Under the pieces are notes generated by a model. The model was not told where the DNA came from, did no database searches, and saw nothing but the letters and a program-made list of their open reading frames with translations. A stretch of DNA of 64,000 nt from contig NZ_CP040936.1 of NCBI RefSeq assembly GCF_006352025.1, positions 1,178,001 through 1,242,000 of the forward strand. Reading direction: 5' to 3'. Numbering within the stretch: position 1 is the first letter of the stretch; the number at the start of each line of letters is the position of its first letter. A program made the position numbers and the translations under genes. Shown one piece after another: positions 16,646-25,262 of the stretch. The DNA comes from Hymenobacter sp. DG01. GTDB taxonomy: Bacteria; Bacteroidota; Bacteroidia; Cytophagales; Hymenobacteraceae.

Positions 16646-17385
16646 AAGCAGTAGCGAAATACGTGCACGCGCTGCACCTGAAGAAGTACCGAACCCGGCA
16701 CGAAGCCTTCCTGGTGGAAGGCGGCAAAAGCGTGCGGGAGCTGCTAAGTTCCGGGATTCTAACGGAACGCCTCATCGTTACGTCTGAATTCGGTGAGAAA
16801 ATCCGGTCGGAAATTCCGGCGGGCCTGCCCGTTGATGTTGTATCGGAGGACGAGCTGACCCGCCTGGGCACGCTCAGCACCAACAACACGGCTCTGGCCG
16901 TGGCCCGCCTACCCCCCGAGAAACCCCTGAACCCCACCGCCGGACAGCTTTTTCTGGCCCTGGATGAAGTTCGGGACCCGGGCAACGTGGGCACCCTCAT
17001 CCGCCTGGCCGACTGGTACGGGTTGGCCGGCGTGGTCTGCTCCGAAACCTGCGCCAACCCCTGGGCACCCAAAACCGTGTCGGCCACCATGGGCTCCTTT
17101 ACCCGCGTGCCCGTGTGGCAGCGCGAGCTGCCCGCCTGGCTGAGCGCCCTCCCCCCTGAACTGCCCGTGTACGGTGCCGACCTGCACGGCGACAACGTGC
17201 ACCGCCTTACCCTGCAGCCCACCGGCGTGCTGGTGATGGGCAGCGAAAGTCACGGCCTCACGCCTCCCGTCGAAGCCTGCCTGACCCAGCGCCTGCACAT
17301 CCCCGGCCGCGGCCAGGCAGAAAGCCTGAACGTCGCGGTTTCAGCGGCTATCCTGCTGGATAACTTCTACCGGCATACGGCCTAG
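16636..17385 (+). CDS. TrmH/SpoU-family RNA methyltransferase
   Basis: 249 residues. An N-terminal substrate-binding domain (YRTRHEAFLVEGGKSVREL, about 20-38) precedes the SPOUT knot domain with motif 1 LDEVRDPGNVGTLIRLADWYG, motif 2 VLVMGSESHGL and motif 3 IPGRGQAESLNVAVSAAIL. These enzymes 2'-O-methylate ribose in rRNA or tRNA. The architecture is closest to 23S rRNA methyltransferases of the RlmB type. The start is ATG 16636. Confidence 0.93.
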   Translation: MVSKAVAKYVHALHLKKYRTRHEAFLVEGGKSVRELLSSGILTERLIVTSEFGEKIRSEIPAGLPVDVVSEDELTRLGTLSTNNTALAVARLPPEKPLNPTAGQLFLALDEVRDPGNVGTLIRLADWYGLAGVVCSETCANPWAPKTVSATMGSFTRVPVWQRELPAWLSALPPELPVYGADLHGDNVHRLTLQPTGVLVMGSESHGLTPPVEACLTQRLHIPGRGQAESLNVAVSAAILLDNFYRHTA

Positions 17386-17386
17386 C

Positions 17387-17598
17387 GGTGAGCTAGTGAG
17401 CTAGTGCGATGGTAAATGGTTATGGCGAGGGCGCCGAAGCCATCCGTCCTCTCCTCTGTGACAAGCCAGATAAACAGACAAGCCCTTACTTCCAGCTCGG
17501 AGGTAAGGGCTTATCACGTTTCAAGGGGGTAGCAGGTTGGTCGGGAAGGATGGCTTCGGCACCCTCGTCATGACCACTTACCATTTCACTAGCTCACC
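17387..17598. repeat. Large intergenic inverted repeat with inner terminator-like hairpin
   Basis: The left arm (17387-17445) and right arm (17547-17598) are complementary over about 50 nt, apart from a roughly 10-nt insertion in the left arm; both contain GGTGAGCTAGTGA-type units and GCCGAAGCCATCC. Inside is the hairpin AAGCCCTTAC / GTAAGGGCTT (17480-17512), a likely terminator for the flanking convergent genes. Confidence 0.7.
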
Positions 17599-17599
17599 A

Positions 17600-18736
17600 C
17601 TACTGCAGCAGGGAGATGCCGAAGCTCAGGGTTTGGGCCTGGGGGCCGCGGTTATTTTTGAACGTGTCGTTGAGGTTGTACTTGGCGAAGAGGTCGATGC
17701 TGCGGATACCGATGGTCCCCTGCAGACCGTATTGGAAATCGGCCAGGTTGTAAGAGCCGCGGTCCTTGTCTTTCTTGGTGTTGCCGCCGTCTTCGTACTT
17801 GATTTTGGTGTGCGAACCCAGGCGGTAGCCCACGAACCCGCCGGCCCCAATGCGGAAGGCGTCGCGGCCTTTCTTGTTCTTGAAGTCCAGCACGGGCATC
17901 AGGGGCAGGTTGATGCTGGAAACGGCCAGCTTGCTTTTTTGCAGCTCCCGGTTGGGGGTTTCCAGGTTCTGGCTGATGATGGTGCGGCCATCCACATCAA
18001 AGAACTGATTGTTTTTGTCCAGCATGTAGTTGTTGAAAGCCAGCTCAGGGCCCGTAATCAGGTGGAAAGGTGAGCCCTTTTTGCCGACCCGGATATCGTA
18101 GTGCCAGTTCAGGCTGAGGTAGCGCGAGCCGATGGGACGCAGGTCGAAATCCTCGCCGCCGGCGGGCGTTTCGCGGTTCACCAGCGTGTTCAGGCCCAGG
18201 TCGATGTTGAAGTTGCTGCGCACGGCCCGGTTGGCGCGTTGTTCGTCGCGGGCCTTGCGCTGAGCCTGTCGAGCCGAGTCAGACAGGGCGCCAACCCGCA
18301 CGGAAACCCGGTCGTTGTCGCCGTTGGAACTTTCGTCCACCGTCACCCCAAACACACGGCCCAGGGTCACATCCACATGATCCGCCGATTTATTCTGGCT
18401 GCCGGGGCCCTGGTTGCGCACCGTAATCCGAATCTGCTCGGGTACTTTTTTGCCCGGCTGCTCCTTGGCGGGGTAGAATTCCATGGTTATCTGCTCCGAT
18501 TTGGAGTTTTTGCCAGCTGCCTCGGCCTGAGTGATGTAGGCATCGAGCAGTACCAGGAGGGAATCAAGCTTGTACTGGCGCATTTGCCGGAGCTGGGCTT
18601 TGTCCTTCACGTAAAGGGTCATGGTAGCCTGGTTGGGCAGCTTCACCAGAATGGTGTCATCGTTGCCGGGGCGCGTGGCAGCCTGCGAGGCGAAACCCAG
18701 CAGCAGAAAGGCGAGGAGAGCGAAAAAGCGTTTCAT
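17600..18736 (-). CDS. Outer membrane beta-barrel protein (PorT-like), third gene of a sigma/anti-sigma operon
   Basis: 378 residues. A Sec signal peptide (MKRFFALLAFLLLGFASQAA) is followed by a periplasmic region (about 25-180). A C-terminal stretch of alternating amphipathic strands (NFNIDLGLNTLV, YLSLNWHYDIRVG, FRIGAGGFVGYRLG, LQGTIGIRSIDLFAKYN) ends in QTLSFGISLLQ, typical of an eight-stranded barrel. It starts 26 nt after the stop of the putative anti-sigma gene. It may be the surface sensor or target of that sigma system; this is inference from position. Confidence 0.8.
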   Translation of the reverse strand: MKRFFALLAFLLLGFASQAATRPGNDDTILVKLPNQATMTLYVKDKAQLRQMRQYKLDSLLVLLDAYITQAEAAGKNSKSEQITMEFYPAKEQPGKKVPEQIRITVRNQGPGSQNKSADHVDVTLGRVFGVTVDESSNGDNDRVSVRVGALSDSARQAQRKARDEQRANRAVRSNFNIDLGLNTLVNRETPAGGEDFDLRPIGSRYLSLNWHYDIRVGKKGSPFHLITGPELAFNNYMLDKNNQFFDVDGRTIISQNLETPNRELQKSKLAVSSINLPLMPVLDFKNKKGRDAFRIGAGGFVGYRLGSHTKIKYEDGGNTKKDKDRGSYNLADFQYGLQGTIGIRSIDLFAKYNLNDTFKNNRGPQAQTLSFGISLLQ

Positions 18737-18762
18737 GATAAAAGGCGCGTAAAGCGGGAGAG

Positions 18763-19584
18763 TTAGAGTTGGATGGTTTTGGTGAGCGTGCGGCCCGCTA
18801 CGTGGGCCTGCACCGTCACCGACTCGGGCAAGCCAGCCTCCGTGAGGCTGACCCGCTCGCCTTTCACAGCATTGCGGGCCTGCCGGAGCAGGGAGGTCAG
18901 GCGGGGCCGACGAGCCGGCTCAGCGGCTAGTGCCGTAGCCTCCGTACCAGGCCGCACTTCCACCTCAATGGGACCTGTAAGGGCCACCGTGGCAGTAGGC
19001 AGCTCCGTTGGGCGGGCCAGCTCCGGGTCGGGCGTACGCTCCGGAAGCGTAGCGCGGGCGGGGGGAGTAGCGGTAGGGGCAGGCTGGGTAGCGGCGGGGG
19101 CGCTGGCCAGGGCTAGCTGGCGGGGCGCCGGCGCTGTGGAAGCCTGGGGCCGGGCGGGCCGGCGGCTCTCCGAAGCGGGGTCTGGTTGTACACCCGCAGA
19201 CCGGGTTTCAGGAGAAGGTGCCGTAGTGGCCACTACGGCGGCTGGCTTATTGGCCTGGGCTTCTGGGAGGCTAGATGAGGAAGCGGGGGTAGGAGTTGCC
19301 TGAGGATTAGAAATATTTTTTGTTGAACCCTTAGGCGTGAAGCGGGCCGTGTTGGCCGCTATTTCGGTGGTGCCAGGGCGGCTGGGGTTGCTACCCGTCA
19401 GCACCCACCACGCGCCGCCCAGCAGCGTGAGCAGGGCCACGGCCGCCGCGGCCAGCCACAGCACGGGGCGTTTGCGGCGGGGCTGAATCTCGGCTTCAAT
19501 TTCGGCCCAGAGGAAGGCGGGCGGGGTAGGCGCGTGGCCCTGCAGCCGCTCGCGGAACAGCTTATCAATATCTTCCGGTTGCAT
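18763..19584 (-). CDS. Putative anti-sigma factor, single-pass membrane protein
   Basis: 273 residues. The N-terminal cytoplasmic part (about 1-38, MQPEDIDKLFRERLQGHAPT ... AEIEAEIQPRRKRP) is followed by one transmembrane helix (about 40-62, VLWLAAAAVALLTLLGGAWW), a long Pro/Ala/Thr-rich periplasmic region and a small beta-rich C-terminus. It overlaps the upstream ECF sigma gene by 20 nt. Position and topology fit an anti-sigma factor, although no zinc-binding HxxxCxxC motif is present, so it would be of the non-zinc type common in Bacteroidota. Confidence 0.75.
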   Translation of the reverse strand: MQPEDIDKLFRERLQGHAPTPPAFLWAEIEAEIQPRRKRPVLWLAAAAVALLTLLGGAWWVLTGSNPSRPGTTEIAANTARFTPKGSTKNISNPQATPTPASSSSLPEAQANKPAAVVATTAPSPETRSAGVQPDPASESRRPARPQASTAPAPRQLALASAPAATQPAPTATPPARATLPERTPDPELARPTELPTATVALTGPIEVEVRPGTEATALAAEPARRPRLTSLLRQARNAVKGERVSLTEAGLPESVTVQAHVAGRTLTKTIQL

Positions 19585-20152
19585 ACAGTTCTTTCGGGGT
19601 GTGGGTGGAGGAGGCCGGCTGGGCTTGGGCGTTGGCTACCGCGAGGCGGCGCTGGAGCATGGCCCGGGCCTTACTGAGCTGCGACTTGCTGGTGCCCTCC
19701 GAAATACCGAGCAGCTCGCCGATTTCGGGGTGGGTGTAGCCCTCCAGGGCGTACAGGTTAAAAACGGTCCGGTAGCCAGCTGGCAACTCAGCCAGCAGGG
19801 CCAGCATGTCGTCGGCGTTCAGGCGGCTTTCGGCTTCGGCGGGGGTAGCAGGCGTTTCGTAGGTCAGGTCCTCGATGGCCAGGTGCAGGGGCTCTTTGCG
19901 CCGCAGCATGCCCAGGGCTTCGTTCACTACAATCCGCCGGATCCAGCCCTCAAAGGAGCCCTCGTGCCGGTACTGGTCCAGCGCCCGGAATACTTTCGTG
20001 AACCCCACAATCAGGGCCTCTTCCGCGTCTTCGCGCCGCCGCAGATAGCGCATGCACACGGATAGCATCAGCCCGGCAAACCGCTCGTAGAGCAGCTTCT
20101 GGGCCCGACTGCTCCCTTGGCGGCAGGCGGCTATGAGGTCAGCATCAGTCAC
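19565..20152 (-). CDS. ECF-type RNA polymerase sigma factor
   Basis: 195 residues. Region 2 (about 10-90: AQKLLYERFAGLMLSVCMRYL, DAEEALIVGFTKVFRALDQY, GSFEGWIRRIVVNEALGMLR) and region 4 (about 110-175: LAELPAGYRTVFNLYALEGY, HPEIGELLGISEGTSKSQLS) are complete, which is the usual two-domain ECF layout. The start codon is GTG 20152. The overlapping downstream gene is the putative anti-sigma factor and the third gene encodes a beta barrel. The 260-nt upstream region is comparatively AT-rich and probably holds the promoter. Confidence 0.94.
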   Translation of the reverse strand: MTDADLIAACRQGSSRAQKLLYERFAGLMLSVCMRYLRRREDAEEALIVGFTKVFRALDQYRHEGSFEGWIRRIVVNEALGMLRRKEPLHLAIEDLTYETPATPAEAESRLNADDMLALLAELPAGYRTVFNLYALEGYTHPEIGELLGISEGTSKSQLSKARAMLQRRLAVANAQAQPASSTHTPKELYATGRY

Positions 20153-20354
20153 GGAAGGAAGCGTAAGGTTCAGATCAAATCAGGGCGTTTGAGGGGCTAG
20201 ATGTAAAGGGAGGGGTAGGGGTTGCCTGGGAAGTGAAAAAATATCCTGGTTAGTCCAATAAGGTTGTAATAATGCTGATAACCAATGGGAAAAATTTATA
20301 ATCCAGCCTAGATATAAAGCCAGCCAGGAGAGATAAGACAGAAAAATGACCTCA

Positions 20355-20390
20355 CAAAAAAGCCCCGATACCTAATGTATCGGGGCTTTA
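20355..20390 (-). terminator. Terminator of the CoA-binding protein gene
   Basis: AGCCCCGATA / TATCGGGGCT hairpin; on the minus strand it is followed by TTTTTT. It lies about 25 nt after the stop of the gene at 20414. Confidence 0.85.
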
Positions 20391-20413
20391 CTGAAAACTG
20401 AGGGGTAGGAAAC

Positions 20414-20773
20414 TTAGTAGTTACCAACTGAGAGCATTACCAGCGTGCAGGCTTCCTCAGTGCGGATACCGCGCTGCTGGGCCAACTCCTCCAATTCCGG
20501 GTTTTCGGTGCCGGGGTTGAAAATGATGCGCTTGGGGTTCAGGTCCAGAATATAGTCGTACCAGCCGGGCTGGTTTTGCGGGCCTACGTAGAGGGTTACG
20601 GTGTCAATGCCTTCGGCCGTAGGGCGGTCCGTGCGAATATCGAGGCCGGCTACCTGGCCTTTGCGGATGCCCACGGGCACTACCTCGTGGCCATGGCTCT
20701 TGAGCTGATGAACGGCGCGGTAGGCGTAGCGGGAGGGGTTATCAGTAGCCCCCAACACAAGGGTCTTTTTCAT
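20414..20773 (-). CDS. CoA-binding domain protein (YccU-like)
   Basis: 119 residues, a single Rossmann-type CoA_binding domain. TLVLGATDNPSRYAYRAVHQ (about 4-23) is the nucleotide-binding start; EVVPVGIRKGQVAG, IDTVTLYVGP and PKRIIFNPGTENPE follow the family pattern. These stand-alone domains are thought to bind CoA or its derivatives, but no reaction is known. ATG 20773 is used; upstream codons in the longer open frame are Arg/Ser-rich and unlikely. Confidence 0.9.
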   Translation of the reverse strand: MKKTLVLGATDNPSRYAYRAVHQLKSHGHEVVPVGIRKGQVAGLDIRTDRPTAEGIDTVTLYVGPQNQPGWYDYILDLNPKRIIFNPGTENPELEELAQQRGIRTEEACTLVMLSVGNY

Positions 20774-20846
20774 AGGAAGGAAGTTTGCCCTGCTGCTCCT
20801 GTAGCGGAGCGAAGAAGAACAGAAGAATGATTTCTCCTTATAACGA

Positions 20847-22427
20847 TTATTTCGCGCCGATGGCTGCAAAAGCCGCTTCCGCGCACCGCTCGCCATCCAT
20901 GGCGGCCGACACAATGCCGCCCGCGTAACCCGCGCCTTCTCCGCACGGGAACAAGCCTTGTACCTCGGGGTGCTGCAGGGTGTCCCGGTCGCGGGGGATG
21001 CGGACGGGGGAGGAGGTGCGGCTTTCTACCCCCACAATCTGGGCCAGGTTGGTAGCGTAGCCCGGAATCTTGCGGCCGAAGTTCTGGAAGCCCTGGCGCA
21101 ACCGTTCTGCCAGCGCCGGCCCCAGCACCTGGTCCATGGGCACCGACACGAGGCCTGGTTGGTAGCTGGTTTCCAGCAGCTCCGGCGACACCTTGCTTTT
21201 CAGGAAGTCGCCGAGGCGCTGGGCGGGGGCCAGCTGGGTGTTGCCGGCTAGGCGGCAAGCGCGCTGCTCAATTTCCTGCTGAAACTTCAGGCCCGCCAGT
21301 GGCCCGTATTGGCGCACGTCCATGTCTTCCAGCTCCACGGCGGCCACAATGCCCGAGTTGGCAAAGCGCGAGTCGCGACGGCTGGGGCTCATGCCGTTTA
21401 CCACCACCTCGCCGGGCGAGGTAGCGGCCGGCACGATAAAGCCCCCCGGGCACATGCAGAACGAGAAAACGCCGCGCTGCTGGTTTTTCCACTGCGTCTG
21501 GTGCACCAGCGAGTATGAGGCCGCCGGCAGCACGCCCCGGTCTGGGCGGCGATACTGGGCCTGGTCGATGAGGGCCTGCGGATGCTCTACCCGCACGCCC
21601 AGGGCAAAGGGCTTGGCCTCGATGAGCACGCCCCGGCGGTGCAGCAGCTCATAGATGTCGCGGGCAGAGTGGCCGGTAGCCAGAATAACGGCGTCGGCTT
21701 CCAGGGCCTCACCGGTGGCGGTTACTACCCCGCGCAGGCGGTTATTCTCCAGAATGAGGTCATCGACCCGGGTATCGAAAAGAACGTCGCCGCCCGCCTG
21801 GCGCACACTCTCGCGCAAGGCCGCCACCACGTAAGGCAGCTTATTGGTACCGATGTGGGGGTGGGCATCCACCAGAATATCGGGGGTAGCGCCGTGCTGC
21901 ACGAAAATGCGCAGGATGCGCTGAATGTCGCCGCGCTTGCTGGAACGGGTGTAGAGCTTGCCGTCGGAATAGGTGCCGGCCCCGCCTTCGCCGAAGCAAT
22001 AGTTGGAATCGGGGTTGACAAGGTGCTCTTTGTTGAGGGCAGCCAGGTCGCGGCGGCGGGTGCGTACGTCTTTGCCACGCTCCACCACAATGGGCTTAAT
22101 ACCCAATTCAATAGCGCGCAGGGCCGCAAACAAACCGGCCGGACCCGCGCCTACAATCAGCACCGAGCGGCGGGCGCGGCTAACATCGGGGTACTGAAAC
22201 CAGGGGCCGAACAGGTCGGTGGGTGGGGGCGTCTGGTAGATATCGGCCCGCAGGCGAACCAGGGGTTGGCGGCCGCGCGCGTCAATGGAGCGCTTGCGCA
22301 GGTGCACAAAATCGGCCTGGCCGGGCACGAGGCCGGCGGCATCCAGCAGGGCACGGTAGCGCGCCAGTTCATCGTAGGCTACCTCCGGCGGGAGCAGTAG
22401 CTCAATTTCTTGTTTTTGAGAAGACAT
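20847..22427 (-). CDS. FAD-dependent dehydrogenase (COG2509 type)
   Basis: 526 residues. An N-terminal extension domain (about 1-95) precedes the dinucleotide motif VLIVGAGPAGLFAALRAIE, then RGKDVRTRRRD, NYCFGEGGAGTYSDGKLYTR, LATGHSARDIYELLHRRGV and the C-terminal FAD contact PCGEGAGYAGGIVSAAMDG. This order is that of the large uncharacterised FAD oxidoreductases related to the tricarballylate/BaiN-like flavoproteins. The substrate is unknown. A perfect -7 element (TATCTTTG) lies 54 nt upstream of ATG 22427. Confidence 0.92.
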   Translation of the reverse strand: MSSQKQEIELLLPPEVAYDELARYRALLDAAGLVPGQADFVHLRKRSIDARGRQPLVRLRADIYQTPPPTDLFGPWFQYPDVSRARRSVLIVGAGPAGLFAALRAIELGIKPIVVERGKDVRTRRRDLAALNKEHLVNPDSNYCFGEGGAGTYSDGKLYTRSSKRGDIQRILRIFVQHGATPDILVDAHPHIGTNKLPYVVAALRESVRQAGGDVLFDTRVDDLILENNRLRGVVTATGEALEADAVILATGHSARDIYELLHRRGVLIEAKPFALGVRVEHPQALIDQAQYRRPDRGVLPAASYSLVHQTQWKNQQRGVFSFCMCPGGFIVPAATSPGEVVVNGMSPSRRDSRFANSGIVAAVELEDMDVRQYGPLAGLKFQQEIEQRACRLAGNTQLAPAQRLGDFLKSKVSPELLETSYQPGLVSVPMDQVLGPALAERLRQGFQNFGRKIPGYATNLAQIVGVESRTSSPVRIPRDRDTLQHPEVQGLFPCGEGAGYAGGIVSAAMDGERCAEAAFAAIGAK

Positions 22428-22480
22428 AAAAGAGGTGAAAGGGAGTTAGCCTTTGAACCGGTAACCAGGTTACGGAACTG

Positions 22481-22488
22481 CAAAGATA
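22481..22488 (-). promoter_or_regulatory. Putative -7 element for the FAD oxidoreductase
   Basis: TATCTTTG on the minus strand, an exact TAnnTTTG match. Confidence 0.5.
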
Positions 22489-22502
22489 CGCAGCCAAAAA
22501 CA

Positions 22503-22548
22503 GCGTCTGGCCTCAGAAAGCCAATAAAAGACTCCTGAGGCCAGACGC
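22503..22548 (-). terminator. Hairpin after the gene at 22578
   Basis: GCGTCTGGCCTCAG / CTGAGGCCAGACGC is a perfect 14-bp stem with an 18-nt loop. Read on the minus strand it is followed by TGTTTTTGG, so it probably ends the small gene upstream. Confidence 0.75.
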
Positions 22549-22577
22549 GACAGATTAGGTGGTAGTCAGGGCGGGCC

Positions 22578-22895
22578 TTACTCGCCGATGGGGCGGGTTG
22601 GGTTATTCTGTAAGCGAGGCCAGAACTTTTCCATCGACTCATTAAACAGCGTGAGAACCTGGCTCCGCACCTCCCCGGAAGGGTGGCGCAGCAGCTGGCC
22701 AAGTAAGTGACGGTACATTTCCGTCGTGATTTCCAGGCCTTTGGCGCTTACCAAGCCGTGGTGGAGAAGGTCGCAGTTAGCGGCCACAGAATTTGCCATA
22801 GAGTCAGTGAGTTCTTCGCGGGCGAGGTCCGCTTCCCGAAACGACTGTTCCAGGCGGGCATTCATTTCGGGCGTGTAGTGCTGGTCGTTTGCCAT
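22578..22895 (-). CDS. Small helical protein, unknown function
   Basis: 105 residues, hydrophilic and predicted all-helical (ARLEQSFREADLAREELTDS, LHHGLVSAKGLEITTEMYRH). It contains regularly spaced Leu/Met/His residues and no signal peptide or membrane segment. It stands alone with its own hairpin terminator. I do not recognise a family. Confidence 0.7.
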   Translation of the reverse strand: MANDQHYTPEMNARLEQSFREADLAREELTDSMANSVAANCDLLHHGLVSAKGLEITTEMYRHLLGQLLRHPSGEVRSQVLTLFNESMEKFWPRLQNNPTRPIGE

Positions 22896-23027
22896 AGCTA
22901 CTCAGTAGGGAAGTAGCCTGTTTAACCTCAGGCATAGGCGGAAAGGTTCAGGCGGTTCCGGTAAAAGTCCACTCATTTCTGGTAACCGCCATAAAGCTAA
23001 TTTGTTATATATACCCGCCGCGCCTTA

Positions 23028-23435
23028 TTATCGGGCCAGAGTATCGGCCTGCAGGATGCGGACGGGGCGTTTATGTTCGTCGATAGCCACAAACGTAAAC
23101 AGGCCCGATACGGCCCGGTGGCGCTCCTCGGAGTACATCTGCTCCACGAATAACTCGACGCGCACCTTCAGGCTGGTGTTGCCTACGTGCTCTACTCGGC
23201 CAATGAGTTCCACCAGCGTACCGCCCGGAATGGGATGGGTGAAATCCACTTTGTCGGAGGAAACCGTCACCATTTTGAGGCGGCTGAACCGGGTGGCCGT
23301 AATAAAGGCTACCTCATCCATGAGGTGCAGGGTAGTACCCCCAAACAGGGTGTCGTAATGGTTGGTGGTGTTGGGAAATACGGCTTTGAAAATCCGGGTT
23401 TCGGCGCGGCTGATTTTCTCTTCGAGGGTAAGCAT
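23028..23435 (-). CDS. Acyl-CoA thioesterase (hotdog), downstream of a cobalamin riboswitch
   Basis: 135 residues, single hotdog domain of the YciA/cytosolic acyl-CoA hydrolase group. Conserved segments: VFPNTTNHYDTLFGGTTLHL (about 18-37), MDEVAFITATRFSR, KVDFTHPIPGGTLVELIGRV and GLFTFVAIDEHKRP. The ATG at 23435 is preferred over TTG 23444. It is the first gene downstream, on the same strand, of the cobalamin riboswitch at 23641-23834. A weak -7-like TACTTTTC at 23451-23458 could also drive it alone. It is only distantly similar to the thioesterase at 4871. Confidence 0.92.
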   Translation of the reverse strand: MLTLEEKISRAETRIFKAVFPNTTNHYDTLFGGTTLHLMDEVAFITATRFSRLKMVTVSSDKVDFTHPIPGGTLVELIGRVEHVGNTSLKVRVELFVEQMYSEERHRAVSGLFTFVAIDEHKRPVRILQADTLAR

Positions 23436-23640
23436 GGGTAGCAAAAAAGTGAAAAGTAAAAGTCTTTTCGCTTTGGCCGCAGTTCACGGCTCCTCCCCAG
23501 TATTTTGGCCTTTATCGGGCTGAGGCGCACTGCGGTTAGCACGGAACGGACACAGATATACGCATCCCTACCCGCCGTAACCGGCCCTACGCCGCAGAAC
23601 CCGACAAGGCCCTCAAGTCGCGAAGGAGCCTTATCAACAA

Positions 23641-23834
23641 GAGCGGCGGGCAGGTCTCCTGACTTACACCCTGCTTCCCACCCTTCTCACCCGGTAGGGC
23701 AATGGGCGTCATGGGGAAGCAGATGCCGGCACGCGGGGTGCTGGCGGGTACTTACAGTAGCGCGTCTGTCCGGGAGTTGCACCCGGTTCCCTTTTCATGC
23801 CTACCCCCAACGGGGCCGGCAACCTGCCGCTCGT
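23641..23834 (-). promoter_or_regulatory. Cobalamin (B12) riboswitch, minus strand
   Basis: Read on the minus strand, the conserved parts appear in the right order: GCATGAAAAGGGAA near the 5' end, CGCTACTGTAAG (23751-23762), a GGGAAG segment, and the B12-box AAGTCAGGAGACCTGC (23650-23665). A closing stem is formed by CCTGCCGCTC (5') and GAGCGGCGGGCAGG (3'). It points towards the thioesterase whose ATG is 206 nt further on; no other gene fits between. Confidence 0.88.
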
Positions 23835-23868
23835 CTGACTGAACTGAACAGACAAAGAACGAAGCGCC

Positions 23869-23876
23869 AAAGGTAG
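23869..23876 (-). promoter_or_regulatory. Putative -7 element of the riboswitch transcript
   Basis: TACCTTTG on the minus strand, exact TAnnTTTG, placing transcription start about 30 nt before the aptamer closing stem. Confidence 0.5.
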
Positions 23877-23942
23877 CAGAACCGGCGGCTTCGGGGCACT
23901 TTCGCTAGTTTGCGGCCGTCTGCCGCCTTCCGCTTTGTTTCC

Positions 23943-25262
23943 ATGCCCCAACTTTCGCCCACCCCTGCGCGCACCATGGCTTCCCGCGTCCGCTCTATTT
24001 TCAGCGGCTCAGTAGGCAACCTCGTGGAGTGGTACGACTGGTACGTGTACTCGGCCTTTGCCTTGTACTTCGCGCCGGCCTTCTTTCCCAAAGGCAACCT
24101 CACGGCCCAGCTGCTCAACTCGGCAGCCATTTTCGCGGTGGGCTTTCTGATGCGCCCCCTGGGTGGGTGGCTGATGGGCATCTACGCCGACCGCGCCGGA
24201 CGCAAAGCGGCGCTGCTGGCCTCCGTGCTGCTTATGTGCGGGGGCTCCCTGCTGATTGCCCTCACGCCTTCCTACCAGCAGATAGGGGTAGCAGCGCCGG
24301 TACTGCTGGTGGTGGCCCGCCTCTTACAGGGCCTGAGCGTGGGCGGTGAGTATGGCACCTCAGCCACGTACCTGAGCGAAATGGCCGACCAGCGCAACCG
24401 TGGCTTTTTTTCCAGCTTTCAGTACGTGACGCTCATTGCCGGGCAGCTGCTGGCTTTGCTGGTGCAGCTGGGGTTGCAGCAACTACTCACGCCCGCCGAA
24501 ATGTACGCCTGGGGCTGGCGGGTGCCCTTCGGTGTGGGGGCAGTGGCCGCGCTGGTGGCCCTGTACCTGCGCCGCAGCATGGAGGAAACCGACCAGTTTA
24601 CCCGCCGCACGGCGGCTACCCCCACCCAGCGGCCCAACCAGATGCGCCTGCTGCTGCGGCACCCCCGCGAAATCCTGACGGTAGTGGGCCTGACGCTGGG
24701 CGGCACGGTAGTGTTTTACACCTTCACTACCTACGTGCAGAAGTTTCTGGTAAACACTACGGGCTTTTCCAAAGGCCAGGCCACGCTTGTTTCCTTTGGG
24801 GCGCTGGGCGTGGCTATGCTGCTGCAACCCCTGTTGGGGGCCATTTCCGACCGGGTAGGCCGGCGGCCGGTGCTGCTGTTTTTCGGGGTAGGGGCCACGC
24901 TGCTGACGGTGCCGCTGCTGCGGGCGCTGGGGCAGGCCCCGGGGCCGGGCGTGGCCTTTGGCCTGCTGCTGGTGGCCTTAACGGTGGTCAGCGGCTACAC
25001 CTCCATTAATGCGGTAGTGAAAGCCGAACTGTTCCCAACGGAAATCCGGGCCCTGGGCGTTGGGCTGCCCTACGCCCTGACCGTGGCTATTTTCGGGGGC
25101 TCGGCCGAGTACATTGCCCTGCTGGCCAAGGACCACGGGGTAGAGGAATGGTTTTACTGGTACGTGACGGCCTGCGCGGCCTTCTCCCTGCTGGTGTACC
25201 TGCGCATGCCCGATACCCGCACTACCTCCCGCCTGCGCGAGGAAGAGCCGGCCGCTCACTGA
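23943..25262 (+). CDS. MFS transporter, metabolite:H+ symporter (MHS) family
   Basis: 439 residues, about 12 hydrophobic segments. The MHS signature GNLVEWYDWYVYSAFALYF (TM1) and the loop ADRAGRKAALL after TM2, SVGGEYGTSATYLSEMAD in TM4-loop, and SDRVGRRPVLLFFG in the central loop place it with KgtP/ProP-like symporters of small organic acids or osmolytes. The exact substrate cannot be read. ATG 23943 is taken; 23976 is also possible. It is divergent from the riboswitch transcript. Its stop overlaps the convergent lipoprotein gene by 7 bp. Confidence 0.92.
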   Translation: MPQLSPTPARTMASRVRSIFSGSVGNLVEWYDWYVYSAFALYFAPAFFPKGNLTAQLLNSAAIFAVGFLMRPLGGWLMGIYADRAGRKAALLASVLLMCGGSLLIALTPSYQQIGVAAPVLLVVARLLQGLSVGGEYGTSATYLSEMADQRNRGFFSSFQYVTLIAGQLLALLVQLGLQQLLTPAEMYAWGWRVPFGVGAVAALVALYLRRSMEETDQFTRRTAATPTQRPNQMRLLLRHPREILTVVGLTLGGTVVFYTFTTYVQKFLVNTTGFSKGQATLVSFGALGVAMLLQPLLGAISDRVGRRPVLLFFGVGATLLTVPLLRALGQAPGPGVAFGLLLVALTVVSGYTSINAVVKAELFPTEIRALGVGLPYALTVAIFGGSAEYIALLAKDHGVEEWFYWYVTACAAFSLLVYLRMPDTRTTSRLREEEPAAH

